From contig NC_056553.1 in the NCBI RefSeq assembly GCF_910596095.1, forward strand, positions 18,871,725 through 18,935,724: DNA of 64,000 nt. The letters are read 5' to 3'. Origin of the DNA: Thunnus maccoyii (Eukaryota > Chordata > Actinopteri > Scombriformes > Scombridae). A model generated the notes under the pieces. That model was not told where the DNA came from, made no database searches, and worked only from the letters and a program-made list of their open reading frames with translations. Positions 1 through 28,900 of this stretch are shown here, piece after piece; positions within the stretch are counted from its first letter, which is position 1, and every line of letters begins with the position of its first letter. Position numbers and translations under genes: made by a program.

Positions 1-71
1 GTAGTCTGCAGGATACTTGGCCAGTGTCGTCCAGTTTATTGCACTGGAAGTCTTTTTCTAAAGACAGTTCT

Positions 72-15451
<15,380 letters not shown>

Positions 15452-16803
15452 GACTGCACACCATCCTTTGTAGAAACTGAACACCGACCAGCCTCCCTGT
15501 AAACACGGAAACTTGCTGAACAGTATCACGTGACTGACCCTGGGACAAACGAAAGAGGGTTCACTCTGACGCTATTTCGGGATACCGTGACTGCATCGCA
15601 ACATTTCATTCAGACAGAGGAACCTTTCTTTTTATGGAGGACCAAACTTTTATCAATGACAAAATTACATTAGTGTGTGATTCGTTTTTTATATAGTCTT
15701 ATATTTAACTTTTTTTAATGGCAACATATTCTGGGTGGTAACCAGACTGTGTATAACAATACAACATAACTGCTTGGTGCAGTGTAAGTTTTAGTAATTA
15801 CTAAATCTAATTGTCCAGAAATATGTTCATCAATAGGACTCAGTTACATGTTATACTCTGTATTTATTCATTAGTATGAAATAACTAGATTCACTGATGC
15901 CATTGTCAGGAGAGCCAGTTTTCCTGGCAAAAAGCCACTTATGACAAATGAACTCTTAAGAAAATTAATCTTGAACGCTGAAATTGTTGGCAAAATGCTG
16001 CTTATATCCACTTAGCTTCATTTCCATACTTCTATGAGGATAAACTTCTCAGTCTGATTTACGGTTGCAACTAATGATTATTATCATTACACATTCATTT
16101 GATGACTGATTTTTGTTTCTATTTCTAATTGATTATTTTCTCTGTAGAATGTAATAAAATAGTGGAAATTAACACCATTTTCCAGAGTCCAGGTATCAAA
16201 ATAACTTGTTTTATCCAACCAACAGTCCAAAACCCAAATATATTCAATTTAAATGGACATGAAAGAAAGAGAGTCAACAAGTCCTAACATTTGAGAACAT
16301 GGAAACAAAAAAGTGTTTGCATTTATGGTTGAAAAATGACTTGATTACTTTATTATCAAAATAGCTGGCTAATGTTCTGTCAACTGACTAAGTGATTAAT
16401 CAATTAATCATTTTACCTCTACCATGACTCCATACAAGTCCTGACGTTCATGTAAGCCCAATTAAATATTTGATAGTAGCGAAGTTGCCCTCTTTTCTCG
16501 TACATATTTAATACTTTCTAACTGCAGATGAAGAACATACCACAAAACATATTGTTATTTTTGTTTTTCTGCAAAAAACTGTCCTTCAGAAAATGAGCAA
16601 ACGCGTGACGCACATTTGGGGGAGTGAAATATCACCCTAGAATAGACGATCTTTGTCCCGCGACGTCTTGACGTGTCATCTGGGACTGTGAGGGAAGTTT
16701 CCGATCTTAAAATGTCTCTAGTTTGAAACAGGCTACATGTAGCAAAATGTAGTATTTGTAATATAGGAAGCATGTTCCCGCTGCAGTGTGTCGGCAGGTC
16801 AAC
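15452..16803. promoter_or_regulatory. Divergent NSMAF/TMEM241 intergenic region
   Basis: 1352 bp separate the NSMAF and TMEM241 start codons, which point away from each other, so a shared divergent promoter is likely by layout. Both ends are richer in CG dinucleotides (about 15420-15600 and 16600-16860) than the middle, which holds a decayed transposon copy (16064-16427). No TATA box was assigned. Inference from position and composition only. Confidence 0.5.
16064..16427. mobile_element. Teleost MITE-like element with TGCAACTAATGATTATTATC start
   Basis: Starts TTGCAACTAATGATTATTAT and ends with a run of GATTAATCAATTAATCA motifs, with internal CAACCAACAGTCCAAAACCC and TTATCAAAATAGCTGGCTAA. 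This matches a very abundant short non-autonomous fish element known to me by its GATTAATCGATTA ends. It is clearly diverged and codes for nothing. Confidence 0.6.
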
Positions 16804-19800
16804 ATGCAGTGGAAAAGATACATCACTGGTCTTGCGTTTAGCTTCGTTTTCGTTGTATCATATTTCACGAATAAGGTGAGTGAAAAGGTGGATTGGAAAC
16901 AACATTAGTTTGGAGATAATCACATTCTGTCTCAGCAGAGTTAAAAATACAGTGTGACTTTTTAATTTTTTAATTAAAAAACAATTTATTGTGCTTACAT
17001 GCATCAAAAATACAGGTTAAAGACAGCAAAGCTCCATCTCAATTCCTGTATACACAACGTGCGGTTCTCAAAGTGGGGTCCGCGGACCCCCCATGGGTCC
17101 TTGAGGAGGTCCCAGCAAAATGGGGAACAATTGATTTTCAATATAATTTCATCCATAAGTGACAAAATTTATGACTATTTTGGTCATGGGGTTCATGAAC
17201 TTGCTGTAATAAATCATCTAAAAGTAAAGATCTTATCAGATGGGGGACCCTGGGACAAAATCTTATCAGATGAGGGTCTGAGGTCTCATTTGTGTCAGTT
17301 TAGTTGTCCTTGACGTGAAAAAGTGTAGAGAACGTGACTTATGTCTTTGAAAAATCTGGAAAATTGCAATGTAACCCTTAAGAGCCTTTTCGAATTGCTG
17401 TTACGAATCAGGCGTGATCCTGAGCCATCACAGCAGGACTGTCAACACTATCTCAACTCTTATCTTTGTAGAAAACATCTGTAGCAAATGAAAATAAAAA
17501 GGATGAAAAATGTTGTAAAAATGACATTTCACTGAAAAGCTGCTTTGTGTTGTATGATAAGGACTGTATGCTGAATGGAAGAGTGACTCCCACCAATAAT
17601 AAAAAAAACATATCTGTAGTTAAGTTTGTGTGCAGATGGGTTTGGACAGATTAAAATGGTAGAATTTTGAAAGGGGTTTGGTTCCAGTGATTAAGTATCT
17701 CCTAGTGTGAGAAAGATGACAATAAAGTGGAAACACAGAGAGTAAGAGTCAATGCAAAGATGAAAACAAATTTAAAAACGTGAACACCATGATAAGGGAA
17801 CTGAGAGGGATATTTACATTAGTGTACTTGTCCATCATCCATCTATTGGCTCAGCCTGTAATCTTGCCCAGAAAAAAAAAGTCAAATTCAAGGTGTGAAA
17901 GTCAAAATTAGACTAATCAAACTGACCTTTTATTTAGAATCTGATCCAAGTTCCTAAAACCTAAATTCTCTTTTTTTTCAGTTTGTCTTGTCTGTGTTGA
18001 AATTCACCTATCCAACCTTATTTCAAGGGTGAGTAGCTGAATTTAAATGTGACGTCTCTTTCTGAATTAGTACATGGAATTAAAAAAGGTCAAATGTTAC
18101 ATTTGAATCTTTCATACAACATTTCAGAACTAAACTTTGATAACAGTTGTTGGAAACGAATCTGAACTGGCACTGAATAAGAGAATTGAACTGTGTATTT
18201 TAATTATTTTATCAATGTTCTACTATCTAAATGACAGAAAAAATACTAACTGCATACATGAAACCTGCTGTTTTATGTTCGCTAACAAAACAAATGTACA
18301 TTGGCTCAGATGGCAGACATTTATCGGCGCTGTCCTGCTTCTACTCTCTGGAAAGCTGGGATGGGTGGAAATGAGCCGCATCACCAGGTACTTTTTTTCT
18401 TTCCTTAGACAACTGTAGGATTGATGTTCAGCTGCTTGGTGAGGAGCTTCGTTTGATATGTTTGAATGTTCTGTTTCAGATCAGCTGCTCTTTCCTGGCT
18501 TCCAGGCTCCCTCCTGTTTGTGGGAAACATATATGCTGGTTCCAGGGCCTTATCACGCATAGTAAGCAACATATCCCCTAAGCTGTAGATTTAATGTCAG
18601 TAACACAATACAATAACTGTATCCTGAATACTACAGCAGATTGTTGCTTTGCTCTACATTAATACAGATTGCGTCTATGGGCTGATTTTTCAGTGGTTTT
18701 GATAAAACTCTGCTTTTCTTCCTCATCCAGGACATTCCTCTCTTCTTCACTCTTCAGAATTCCTCTCATGTTGTCAGTTACGTAATCCTGAAGGTTGTCC
18801 ACAGAGAGGTAAGTGTGACTATATACAACTATACTCCCTCATCTTATTCATGATAAGTAAAAGGAAGCAGACCAACACCGCTGCTCAAACACCTTGAATA
18901 GTCTTATGTTGTACAAGCTTTAACTACAATATATCTCACTTTGACCTGCTGTTTTGATTTCTCTTTTTAACAACAGAAGACGCAGTGGCTGAAATTGATC
19001 AGGTTTGTGCTGTGCTCAGTAAAGAAACTAGAACAAACAACATGATATTTAAAAAAAAGCACAAAGATGAAAATTTCCCACCTTCCAATAACGAGACGAC
19101 ATGTTTAATTGTGCTTCTTCCTCATATAGCATATGTCTCATGCTGCTTTCAGCCATCAACCTTCCCCTCTATGATCCTCAGGTAATAATTCCTCATTATC
19201 AAATGTTGTACATTACTTCTTATTGACTGTGCTAGATCAAGCGTTGTACTTGGCATCATACATCCAAGTGTTTTTGATCAATTAGTGCCAAAAACCAATC
19301 CATTTACATGTTTGCCGTCTTTGTAGGTCGACTATAGCGGTTACCTGTGGGCTGTTGGTCATCTGTTCTGTGTTGGTAAGTGTTGATTTTAATTTATTTA
19401 AGTTTTAAAGAATCTGTGGTTGTAAATATATGTATATATATATGTTTAATCATTTATTCAGTCTCGTGATACAAAAAACAAACAAACAGACAAAAAAACA
19501 CAAACCATGGAGCCAAACAAACAAACAAATGTTTCATTTTCTTTATGAAATAATATGAGAGGGTCAATTTAATGCAGCCATGTGTGTGAGATTTGGAGAA
19601 AGAGTTTAGTATAAATGTCATGAGAATAAACTGAGATGATTCAGTGAAATAGCTCTGGGATTACATAAAGGAAAGATTAGTGGCCCCAGGTCTGAGTCTT
19701 GAGGGACACCACAGATAATTAGAAGAAACATAAAGTTAGTTTAGACCCAAACCAGATTAGATTACAGTAGAAACATCAGTGGTGTCACCTTGAAAATTAC

Positions 19801-22024
19801 AGATTTACCAGATACTAGACATATGTTGCAGGATTTTTTGTGTAATGTTAAAACAGTGTGGCTCTATAAGTGGTTTAGGAAACCAAATAGGATATTTTTG
19901 ATTTTTTTTCAGGTGCATACAGAGTGTTTCAAGTTCACTACAAATCCAGTAATTTGAGGTAAGTCTAAACACGGTGACGCACATTTGATGGTAGTAGAAA
20001 ACATATAAACAGTTAACACTAAAGCATGTTCCTGTTTTCACTTAAAAGTTGTTATTTTTTCCACACATTTTCATGCCGCATGACGCTTCACTGAAGACAC
20101 TTGTGATGTTTTTGTTGTAGTGACCTTGAGCAGCAGTGCATTAACTATTTGTTCAGGTAAGAATAAATCTAAATGATCTGGATGTGATGCTGAATTCGTG
20201 ATCTAGTAACAAATACAGAAATATTACTGTTGGAGTATTACTTTGGATACAAAATAAGCAGAAAACCACTGTAATTTAGGGATGAAACCCATTGTGAATT
20301 TGCACACTCTGACAAAGTTTTGACATGTCTAAAATGATCTAAACTCAAATTCTTTAAAAGGTTTTGAATACAATTACTACAGTACTTGTACATCATACTG
20401 TACCTGCAGAACTATTTTCTCATTGGTCTATATTGCCTTTCATTTTAGAGATTCACTTCCTTTCAGAAAGTTTGCTATTGTCTCAAAATAACCTCAATGC
20501 AACATACTGATGGTCTTCATGGAACTCTATGATGCATGATGACTTAAAGTTTCCAAGAAAACTCATACATCCCTTTTCCTATGAAGTCAGTCCTAATATA
20601 GTAGAACAGAAAGTCTGGAGGGTTTGCTCATCATCAAGGTTTGGAGGACATTTATAAATTAATGTGCAGAAGGAATTTCCAACTACATATAGATATAAAT
20701 AATAGCTTACTTGCAGACAATATTCTGAATATACTTAAATATTTATAGACTCTTAATGCACATCAGTTGACTCTGTGGTGAGTTGGAAGGAGACTCTTAA
20801 GTTACAAGTCCAGTGTTTTTTTTCAAATAGTTGCACCAACTGCAGCTTCAGGTGTTATTAGAGACTAATTCTAGTGTTTTCCTTAAACAATAGTGTACTG
20901 CTGCTGGCCGTCGCTGCTCATCCAACAGGTAAGAATGATCATGTGCAGTTGTGCGATGGAGATATTTACATTGGTTACATGGTCTGCAATGTGGGATTCC
21001 ATGGAAACAGATTAAAAGTTATAATATATACATGTGCACCTCACAAACTGACCTTTGCCTCTCTGCAGGTGACCTCATGGGTGCCTTGGAGTTTCCCTCC
21101 CTTCAGTCTCACACATTTCACTGTGGTTGCTGCGCCAGGTGAATCCTTTCAATCTGTAGAGGATTAATAGTTTTTTTTAGTTTATGTATATATTGAATAA
21201 AGCTATCCAAGTTTGTTATAAAAATAGGACTCCAGGATTTTGCATTGAGACTATTTTTGTGGCAAACAATTGTCAAAAAACCATCTGCATAACTTTGTGG
21301 GATCTAAAAAGAAAGATTTAAGACTATTTATAAGATGTTGAGGCCTGCATGTCCAGTTCTATCTTTACATGGTCACACATACATACAGACTTGTGTTTGA
21401 ACATTCTGGAGAAGTGTTACAGCAGCAGCAAAGACTTAATATTTGAATTCACCAACCCACTCTCATAATAAATTGTGTGTTATTTCACAGTGCTTTGCTG
21501 GGGTTTTTGTTGCTGTTGGCCACAGTCAAACTAAAAAGTGGATTATCTCTCGAGCACTTTGCAGTGTGGATTTTTTTGTCTAAGGTGATTTTCTTATTTT
21601 CTTCGTCATATATAAGCATGAAAGGATTTGTAGCACGGTGCACTTCTAGAAGCTCATAGCCAACACAGTCATAATTCACACAAAAAAGACAGAGTGAATT
21701 GTAATTAGTAAAATTTGAAACGGGCTGACCTGCTGCCTAACAGGAAGTAACTGTTTTGCTAACTTTCTTCCCAGGTTACTGCCATGTCCCTCTCTCCATT
21801 AGTTTTCTACACAGAGATTAATGCTCCATCTCTCATATGGTAAGTACCTCCCCCACAATGAGATCTAGGTACTGAAGTGTAGAAATAACTGCCAAGAAAT
21901 CTGAGTTTGTTTGTATCAGACGTACAGTGCTGATGTGGTTTCTGTTCGTTATTGTTGCAGTGTGGTCATCAGCCATGTTGGAGAAGCCCTGCTGGTGTAC
22001 TCAGAGAGAGAAGCTCAGTTGTAA
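16804..22024 (+). CDS. tmem241: TMEM241, multi-pass transporter-like protein, 15 exons
   Basis: Golgi-type membrane protein of the nucleotide-sugar transporter superfamily (Vrg4-like); reported as a UDP-GlcNAc transporter, function by homology. Exons: 16804-16875, 17982-18028, 18310-18387, 18480-18561, 18731-18808, 18977-19002, 19130-19181, 19327-19375, 19913-19958, 20121-20156, 20894-20928, 21069-21138, 21491-21584, 21775-21839, 21961-22024. Total 894 nt (297 aa plus stop), phases consistent; human is 296 aa. Recognition segments: FVLSVLKFTYPTLFQGWQT, LLSGKLGWVEMSRITR, NIYAGSRALSRI, LLLAVAAHPTGDLMGALEFP and the end SHVGEALLVYSEREAQL. About eight to ten hydrophobic membrane segments. The first ATG gives a hydrophobic N-terminal helix as in the human protein. 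Divergent from NSMAF, convergent with RBBP8. Confidence 0.95.
17060..17333. mobile_element. hAT-like non-autonomous element, copy B (inverted relative to copy A)
   Basis: Lies in TMEM241 intron 1. Starts GCGGTTCTCAAAGTGGGGTC, followed by the palindrome GGGGTCCGCGGACCCC, and ends with GACGTGAAAAAGTGTAGAGA. Read on the minus strand its end gives TTTTTCACGTCAAGGAC, matching copy A (14821-15057). An internal ATCTTATCAGATG unit occurs twice (about 17229 and 17260). Confidence 0.6.
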
Positions 22025-22125
22025 AAAGACAACAGAAGATGAGCCTTACTTGCACTTCTTTAAGAGATTATTTTCTGGGAAATAGATATATTTTTTCATT
22101 TTTGTAATTTCTTATCTGCTGACCA

Positions 22126-22131
22126 AATAAA
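22126..22131 (+). promoter_or_regulatory. TMEM241 polyadenylation signal AATAAA
   Basis: AATAAA about 100 bases after the TMEM241 stop codon, the expected place for a short 3' UTR. Confidence 0.7.
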
Positions 22132-22394
22132 CTTATCTTGTCTGTACCTATTGCCTTTGCAATATGCTTTAATCTCACATGTCAACAAAATAATATATTT
22201 CATATTAAACTTTAAGATTTCACTGATGTGTATGTTGAGCAAAGTTTGTTTTAGTCCAGATGATGAAGGTAAACTCAGGTGTTAAATCCATTTCCTTTAA
22301 AAATCTGAATGAACTGCAGCATCTGATGATGTCCTGTTGACATTATAACATGGTAATCAGCATTTACAACACTCCGTTTACCTGTAGTTATTTT

Positions 22395-22404
22395 TTTATT
22401 TATT
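22395..22404 (-). promoter_or_regulatory. Probable RBBP8 polyadenylation signals
   Basis: TTTATTTATT on the plus strand reads as overlapping AATAAA hexamers on the minus strand, about 190 bases past the RBBP8 stop. With the TMEM241 signal at 22126 this leaves only about 260 bases between the two convergent 3' ends. Confidence 0.55.
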
Positions 22405-22595
22405 CAGCATGTCCCAAACATACTCACTCAACAAAAAACAAAATCTGTACATATAGACAGAAAAGAAGATGATGCATAATCATCCTCGATGTATAAAACA
22501 GTGCTTCATTGTACTCCTCAGTAAAAGCCTGTTCTTCATATGTTTTTCTCTGTAAATGGGCCGATTCAAGCAGCCCTACAGAGAAAAACTACTTT

Positions 22596-22941
22596 TTAGC
22601 TCTCCTGCTGGTTTTTCTTTGGGGAGAATAAAGCATTGAAAGGTTGTCTTCTCCGGGAACGCGCCTGTGGATTCTTCTCTTCCTTGATATAACCTACAAA
22701 ACAAGGAATAATAGCTCTCAGGGTTCAGTGTGGTGCTATGATTTCTGTGTTTTTTCATGCATGTTGAAATGTCTGCTGTTATATTACCTCTTTCAATGCA
22801 TGTTTGAGTTGATGGGAAACCGACTTCCCAGAAGTTTTCAGGAGTGGAAGGAGGAATGTAAAGAAACCGGTGCCTTGAGCATTCCGACAACTTCTTCTGT
22901 TTCTCCTCCTCTGGGAGATGAGCGTAATACTGTGAGAAAAT

Positions 22942-22975
<34 letters not shown>

Positions 22976-25900
22976 TAAAATATGATCCATCTTAAAATAT
23001 GTTTTATATTCAGTTTAATAAACAAAATACTTACAACTTCACATTCCTTGCAGGTAGTTCCCTTCAGTTTCCTTCTCTCATCTTTCTTGCGAACTACCAC
23101 CACATGTGCATATGTTGGTCTAATCCAAAGAGAGAGAAAACTTAGAGTTGTGGCAAACTGACAAGTTCTGAATGAGTTGATGTATAATATAATATATATT
23201 CAAACTAACAGTAATAGTGAGGAAGTGTTTCTCACCGTGCTTTGTGCCCTTTCCTGTGACCTGGAGTGCTCCCTGGAGCATCTTGTTTGAAAGAAGAAAA
23301 AAAAAACCAAGGACACAAACAATTTACATCCGACGTCAAACACAGACATACTGGTCAAATTACATGATGACAAGTTTCTAATCTAAAAGCATACCATCGT
23401 TGTCGTCCTCCTCCTCTTCTTCCTCCTCCTCCTCCTCATCATCATCACATGGCTGGCTCTTGCCTATGTGTGAACTGCTGAAAGATTTGTACTCCCCGTA
23501 GGCTGTGGTGTCAAACATTTGTTCCAAACTGTCATTTGCCTTCTCGCCTAGCCCTTGAAAACCAAAACACAGAAATGAATTATAAGACCTATGATTTATT
23601 TCTTCTCAGCACATTTTACATGTTTTGCACAAATGCAATCAATCAAAAAGACCTGTTAGAGTAAGAGATCAACAGCTTGTATCGACAATAAGTGAGTGAC
23701 CAAACATTTGTTTAGTTATATTTACCTCCATCTTCTCTGTCCTGGCTGTCTTCTCTCCGACTCTGGAGTAAGCTGTGACTGACCCAAGTGCAGTCTGAAT
23801 CTACTAACTGCCCGTGAGTGTATTGCTCTTCCTTTTGCTAAAATACAGATAAACAGCCTGATGTAAGAGACTCCACTTCTCAAACATATCCAAAAGAAGA
23901 TATTCAGATGAACATTAGCAACAAAATATAACTTATCCAGAATGTAGATTCCTGATCAAATCTTTTCATATAAATTCACAGCATAAGTCATAAGTTGACA
24001 TTTTCTAACAGGATATTAACAAGATATTTGCTTAACCATACTACCAACTCAAACTCAAAGTTATCAAGTTGACATTTGACCAAAAAAATGGAGTAAAATG
24101 AGCTTCACAGGTCAGTAAAATGGACCCAGTGACTGTAGCTGTGTAGCAGATCATGTGACTGCACCTCGTCTTCTCTCCACTCACTGTCGTACATGGACAG
24201 GGCGAGCGCGGGGTCGATGCTCCACATGGGCTCCACTTTGTGCTTTCTTTCAGCTGCAAAAGCACAGTGAGGGGCAAAATGAACAAAGCACTCTAAGGAG
24301 ACATATCAAACTGTACAATATGTAGTTAATTATGCTAAAAGTCTTAAAGGATCAGAAAACATTTTTGCCCATGCTTTACATTTTAAATTGGTTTTGTCTT
24401 CAATCAGAAGAAAGAAAGGACTGTCATCCAAATTCTTGCATTGCTGAGGCCATCAGACGTGAGAGAACTTACCATCTTCTGCATCATGTTGCACGTTGTT
24501 CAGATCCTGCAGCGGGTGTCTTCTCTGGTTCGCTCGTTCTCTAACGTTCCCATTTGGCTTCTTGAAAGTAGGACTTGCACAGGAAATGTTTGGCCTTTCG
24601 CTGAAAGTGCCATTCTGTGCTGACTGAACCTGTTCAATGTTAAAGGCATGACATTTTAAAACCACACGGAATTATTATTCTGTTCTGCTTATCTAACTTT
24701 TTTTTTTAGCAGCTGAAATGCCATCAGTGTGGAGCGCTGTGTTCCATGGACGTCACAAGTCAATAACATTCTTTACCAAAACTGTGTGAGCCAAAAGATT
24801 TCTTTTAAAAGGAAGCAGGACACTTTACATTTAAAAATAGTGCTGCAGTGCACCTTGCTAACAGACATGCTGGCTGGGAAGTGAGAGAGTTTTGAACACA
24901 GATCTAACCTTGCAGGCAGATGGCTCCTTCTTGAAGCTTTGACTGCTTAAAGGTGCGGAGGTTCTTTTGACTGGTTCAGGTTCTATGTAATGGTCTTCCT
25001 TCTGTTTGTCTATACTTCCCTGGATTCCTTGTTTGTCCTCCTCCCACACCTCTGGGTCACCTTCCTCCTTCTTCCGTTTGGCTTTGCAAATGGAGGCCTC
25101 TTCTGGGAAGCGTTTGGCACGAGGGAGCAGAGACGGGGACCTCACTGTGGTCGAGTCTGGACTGTGGATCAGCGTGGATGCAGAGGAGGAGGAGCGGTAA
25201 GGCCTTTATGGAAGGAAACAAATATGGCTGAGTGATCGGGATGCTTGGTTTCAAAACTGATGATGAATATAATCAGGGAACAGCTCAGGCATGCATTGCT
25301 GCCAGTGTCTTTTATTGATGCGCCAAGGTTTGAATTTTTCATATTCTACACAAGTTTTGTATTTACCACTACTGTGGAATTTGTAAATTTATGACTTTGG
25401 TGGTAGTTCTTGCTCACAGTACAGACACAATAAGCTGCAGATGAGTGTCCAAACTGCTGATGTCCTTACTTTAAACGAACATCACACTTCCAGGGAGATG
25501 TTGAGCTGCTTTGCTGAACTTCAGTTGTCTCAGTGTTCTGAGAAGAGAAAACAGATCAAAAGATTACAGATATGATCCAAATAAGTGCTGAATGAGTCTG
25601 AATGTCTGTGCTAAGAAATAACTATTCAGTGCACAGTGAATTTCCTGTAAAAAAACAAACAAAAAAAAAAAAAAAAAACAAGGATGACAGTAGAAGTTGA
25701 AAGATAAGACATATTTTCAGGATTTACTTCCAAGCTGCTTCCTTTACAAAACACAATGAAATGACTCTTTTGGACTGATTTTTCCTACAATCTGTGGGAG
25801 AACTTCAACAGCAAATCTGTATGTTTGACTCCAGCTGTCAACTAATGGAAGTCACCTACTCAACAGCATCTCTCAAAGCACCAAATACATGAATTATAAT

Positions 25901-28900
25901 CACTGATACACTCCATCTATATGAACCTACCATGTAAGGCTTGTTAAGAAGTTCTAGGCCACAGGTTTCTGCTATCGCCTCTTCAATAATGTCGTCTTCT
26001 GAAACGAGACGCATCTGTTCAAACAAGTTGCAACACTGTTTACACATCTCACAATCAAAGTCAGCAACTTGGCACATATGGCAACTGAAAATGTTTAACT
26101 TCAAAACCCAGGCAGCCAAAATGATTAAATTATCATCAAGTCCAATCTGTGATGCAAGGGGAGAAAAGATGCTGATGTATTTTATTTTTGAGTTTTCAAT
26201 CACCAGTCCTGTGAGTAGAGCGGCAGTCTAACCTAACACTAGAACTGAATCTGAGCAGATAGGGTGAATTTACAGGAACGCCTCTGTCTGTGCATGTGAA
26301 TGAGGCAGATAGGGTGTGTGTGTGTGTGTGTGTGTGTAGATAAATGTTGTCAGTTGTTGCAGTAGGAACTAAAAAAAACTGCATCCTGAAATACAAATTT
26401 ATTTAAATAATCTAAAAAAAAACAAAAAAACCCCAAAACCACCAAGAGAGACTCATGGTGCACATGGAAGGAAGGACATACTGAAAAAAACTGTTTCCAA
26501 TTCTATAAGTACAGGCTTCCTGTTTTCACATTTCTTAATTTTAAATGATGATATAATCGGTGAGCAGGGGTTGAAATCATACTTAAAATCTGGGATGTGT
26601 CCAATTCACATGTATTGGGTACAAGCACTTCTGCTCTTCCAGGATTCTTTGGATCAACCGGCTCCTTATTCAGGTCTAAAGAAGGGACAACATCAGTTAG
26701 AAGACTCAGCAGGTCAGAAATGAGCATTAAAAGTCTGGCAGTGACTATAAACCAGACTGACCACTGAAGAGTGAGTTGTTAGACTGTGGTAGAGGTATCT
26801 CTGCGTAGCGAACGTGCTTGCTTTTGTCGAGATTTTTTCGTTTCTTCAGTTTGTTTGCCACAGGCAGCGAGCTCGGCAGGATCGGTGAGTCTGGGATGAT
26901 GCCGTCTTCCTGTTCTGGGGATGAGGCCCTCTGGGGTCCTGAGCTGATGAAAATAACACATGTGATGCTTAACTGGGAACTGAAACTTCACTGTAAATGC
27001 AGAACACCACAGCTTAAACACTCACTAGCAGACAAAAAACCTGTGCCCCCAAATGTATAGAGGACACTTGAAACCTGACTTGCAATCAAAGCAGAACAGA
27101 AACCACCATTACAAAACCTTTAGTACTGTAGCGGTCTTGGGCTGCTTTTACATAACAAAAAAATGAAATAAAAATATCTTAATATTCAAAGTCAAAGAGA
27201 TCATCTTAACAAAACATAGCTGTAATACACTAAAGAGCTTACCGGGTCATCTTTAACTTTAGCAGCTCAGCATGAAGTTTTCTGTTTTCATCCTCGAGGC
27301 CATTTCTTTCATACTCTGCACAGCAAGTTTCACACACACTACATCACAACTATGCTCTATCATCACAAGAGACATAACTTGTGGTACACAATGACAATGT
27401 TAACATGCTAATGTTTAGCAGGTGTAATGTTTAGCATGCTCACCATCTTAGTTTAGTGTTTTAGCATGCTAACATTTGCTAATTGGCACTAAACACAAAG
27501 TATACACAAGGCTGATGGGAATGAAAACAGTGTACATGATGTCTCCTGATTGGTCCAACATCTGTTGTGTTTACTTTTTTCCTCCAATATCATTAGTTTG
27601 GGCATAAGCCAAAATATTGGACTAATTAATATTTTGACATGATGATGGCACTAGATGAAAAATTGAGGCATTACCAAAGTTACTACGATCCATTCTGAAA
27701 AGCCATGAATGTGTACACATAATTTGATGGCAATCTAATAGTTGTTGAGATATTTCAGTCTAGACCATAGTGGTGCCAAGCTACTAGTGTGGCTTAAAAG
27801 GCAAGCCTGGAAAAAAACTTACTGAACTCTACACACTGAAAAAACAAGGCACTTAAAGAGCCTAATTACTATTTAATCACAGCTCTTTGTATCATTGGTC
27901 GAAGAGGAAAAATGAGTGAACTCACTCAGTTTGGTGATGAGGCGCTCGTTCTGATCTTGGCTGTTTTTCAAGTTCTCCTCTAAGATGGCACATCGATCAC
28001 ACTCTCCTGCTCGGAGCCTGGAAACAAGGTAGTTGTTGCCTTTATCTTACATAGTTTCAACTTAAATGAGAACCTTTTCAGCTTATGCAGTTTTAAGATA
28101 CAATTTACACGACAAAAAAAAACAAAAATCAGCCGACAAGAAAACTAGAGCGCACATCTCTTTCTCTACTTATATTCATATTTGGTGCATGGATTAAATC
28201 AAAAATACACTTTTTTATCATTCAACTTCTATTCCTTAAACTGCTTGGAATTCACTCACCTGTAAAAAAAAAAAAACTATACCAGGCCTGAGTGGTAGAG
28301 TGCCAAATACCTCTGTCTTTGTTTTACGATAAATTGTACCTTAAATTAACAATTTGTAGTGAAACAACAGAGGGAATGTGCTGTGCTGGCTACATGCTTA
28401 CTACTCACAAAAAAAAAAAAAGCTGGAACCATATAAAATGCAGTAGACATGTTACGAGTCTTTGAGGAAGTTACCTTTCCTCAAAGAGACTGACGGCATC
28501 CTGCAGGGTTTTGTTTTGCTCCTTCAGCTGCTGGTTGCGCTTGTAAAATACCTCAAGTCTCTGTGCATCTCTGCGGAAAAACGAACAACAATTTCAGTTC
28601 AGCTAATGGAGATGATCTGATATTAAATGTCACCAATCATGAATAACTTGCAAAAACCCTGATCAAAAACACGAATGACATGGTGTACTCACAAACAGCG
28701 CTCCTTTTTCAACTTGTTCACTTTTTCCTCCAGTTCTAAAAAAACATTTAAAATGGTTTCAAGGTTTATTAATGTTTCATTTAATGTTGCTTATAATTAC
28801 ACAGAAATCCCTTTGAACTCTTGCCTGTGTATCCATTAAGACCAATAAGGAAGTTCTCTTTAAGCTCACATACAGTACATCATGTTTCTGTTACCTTGAA

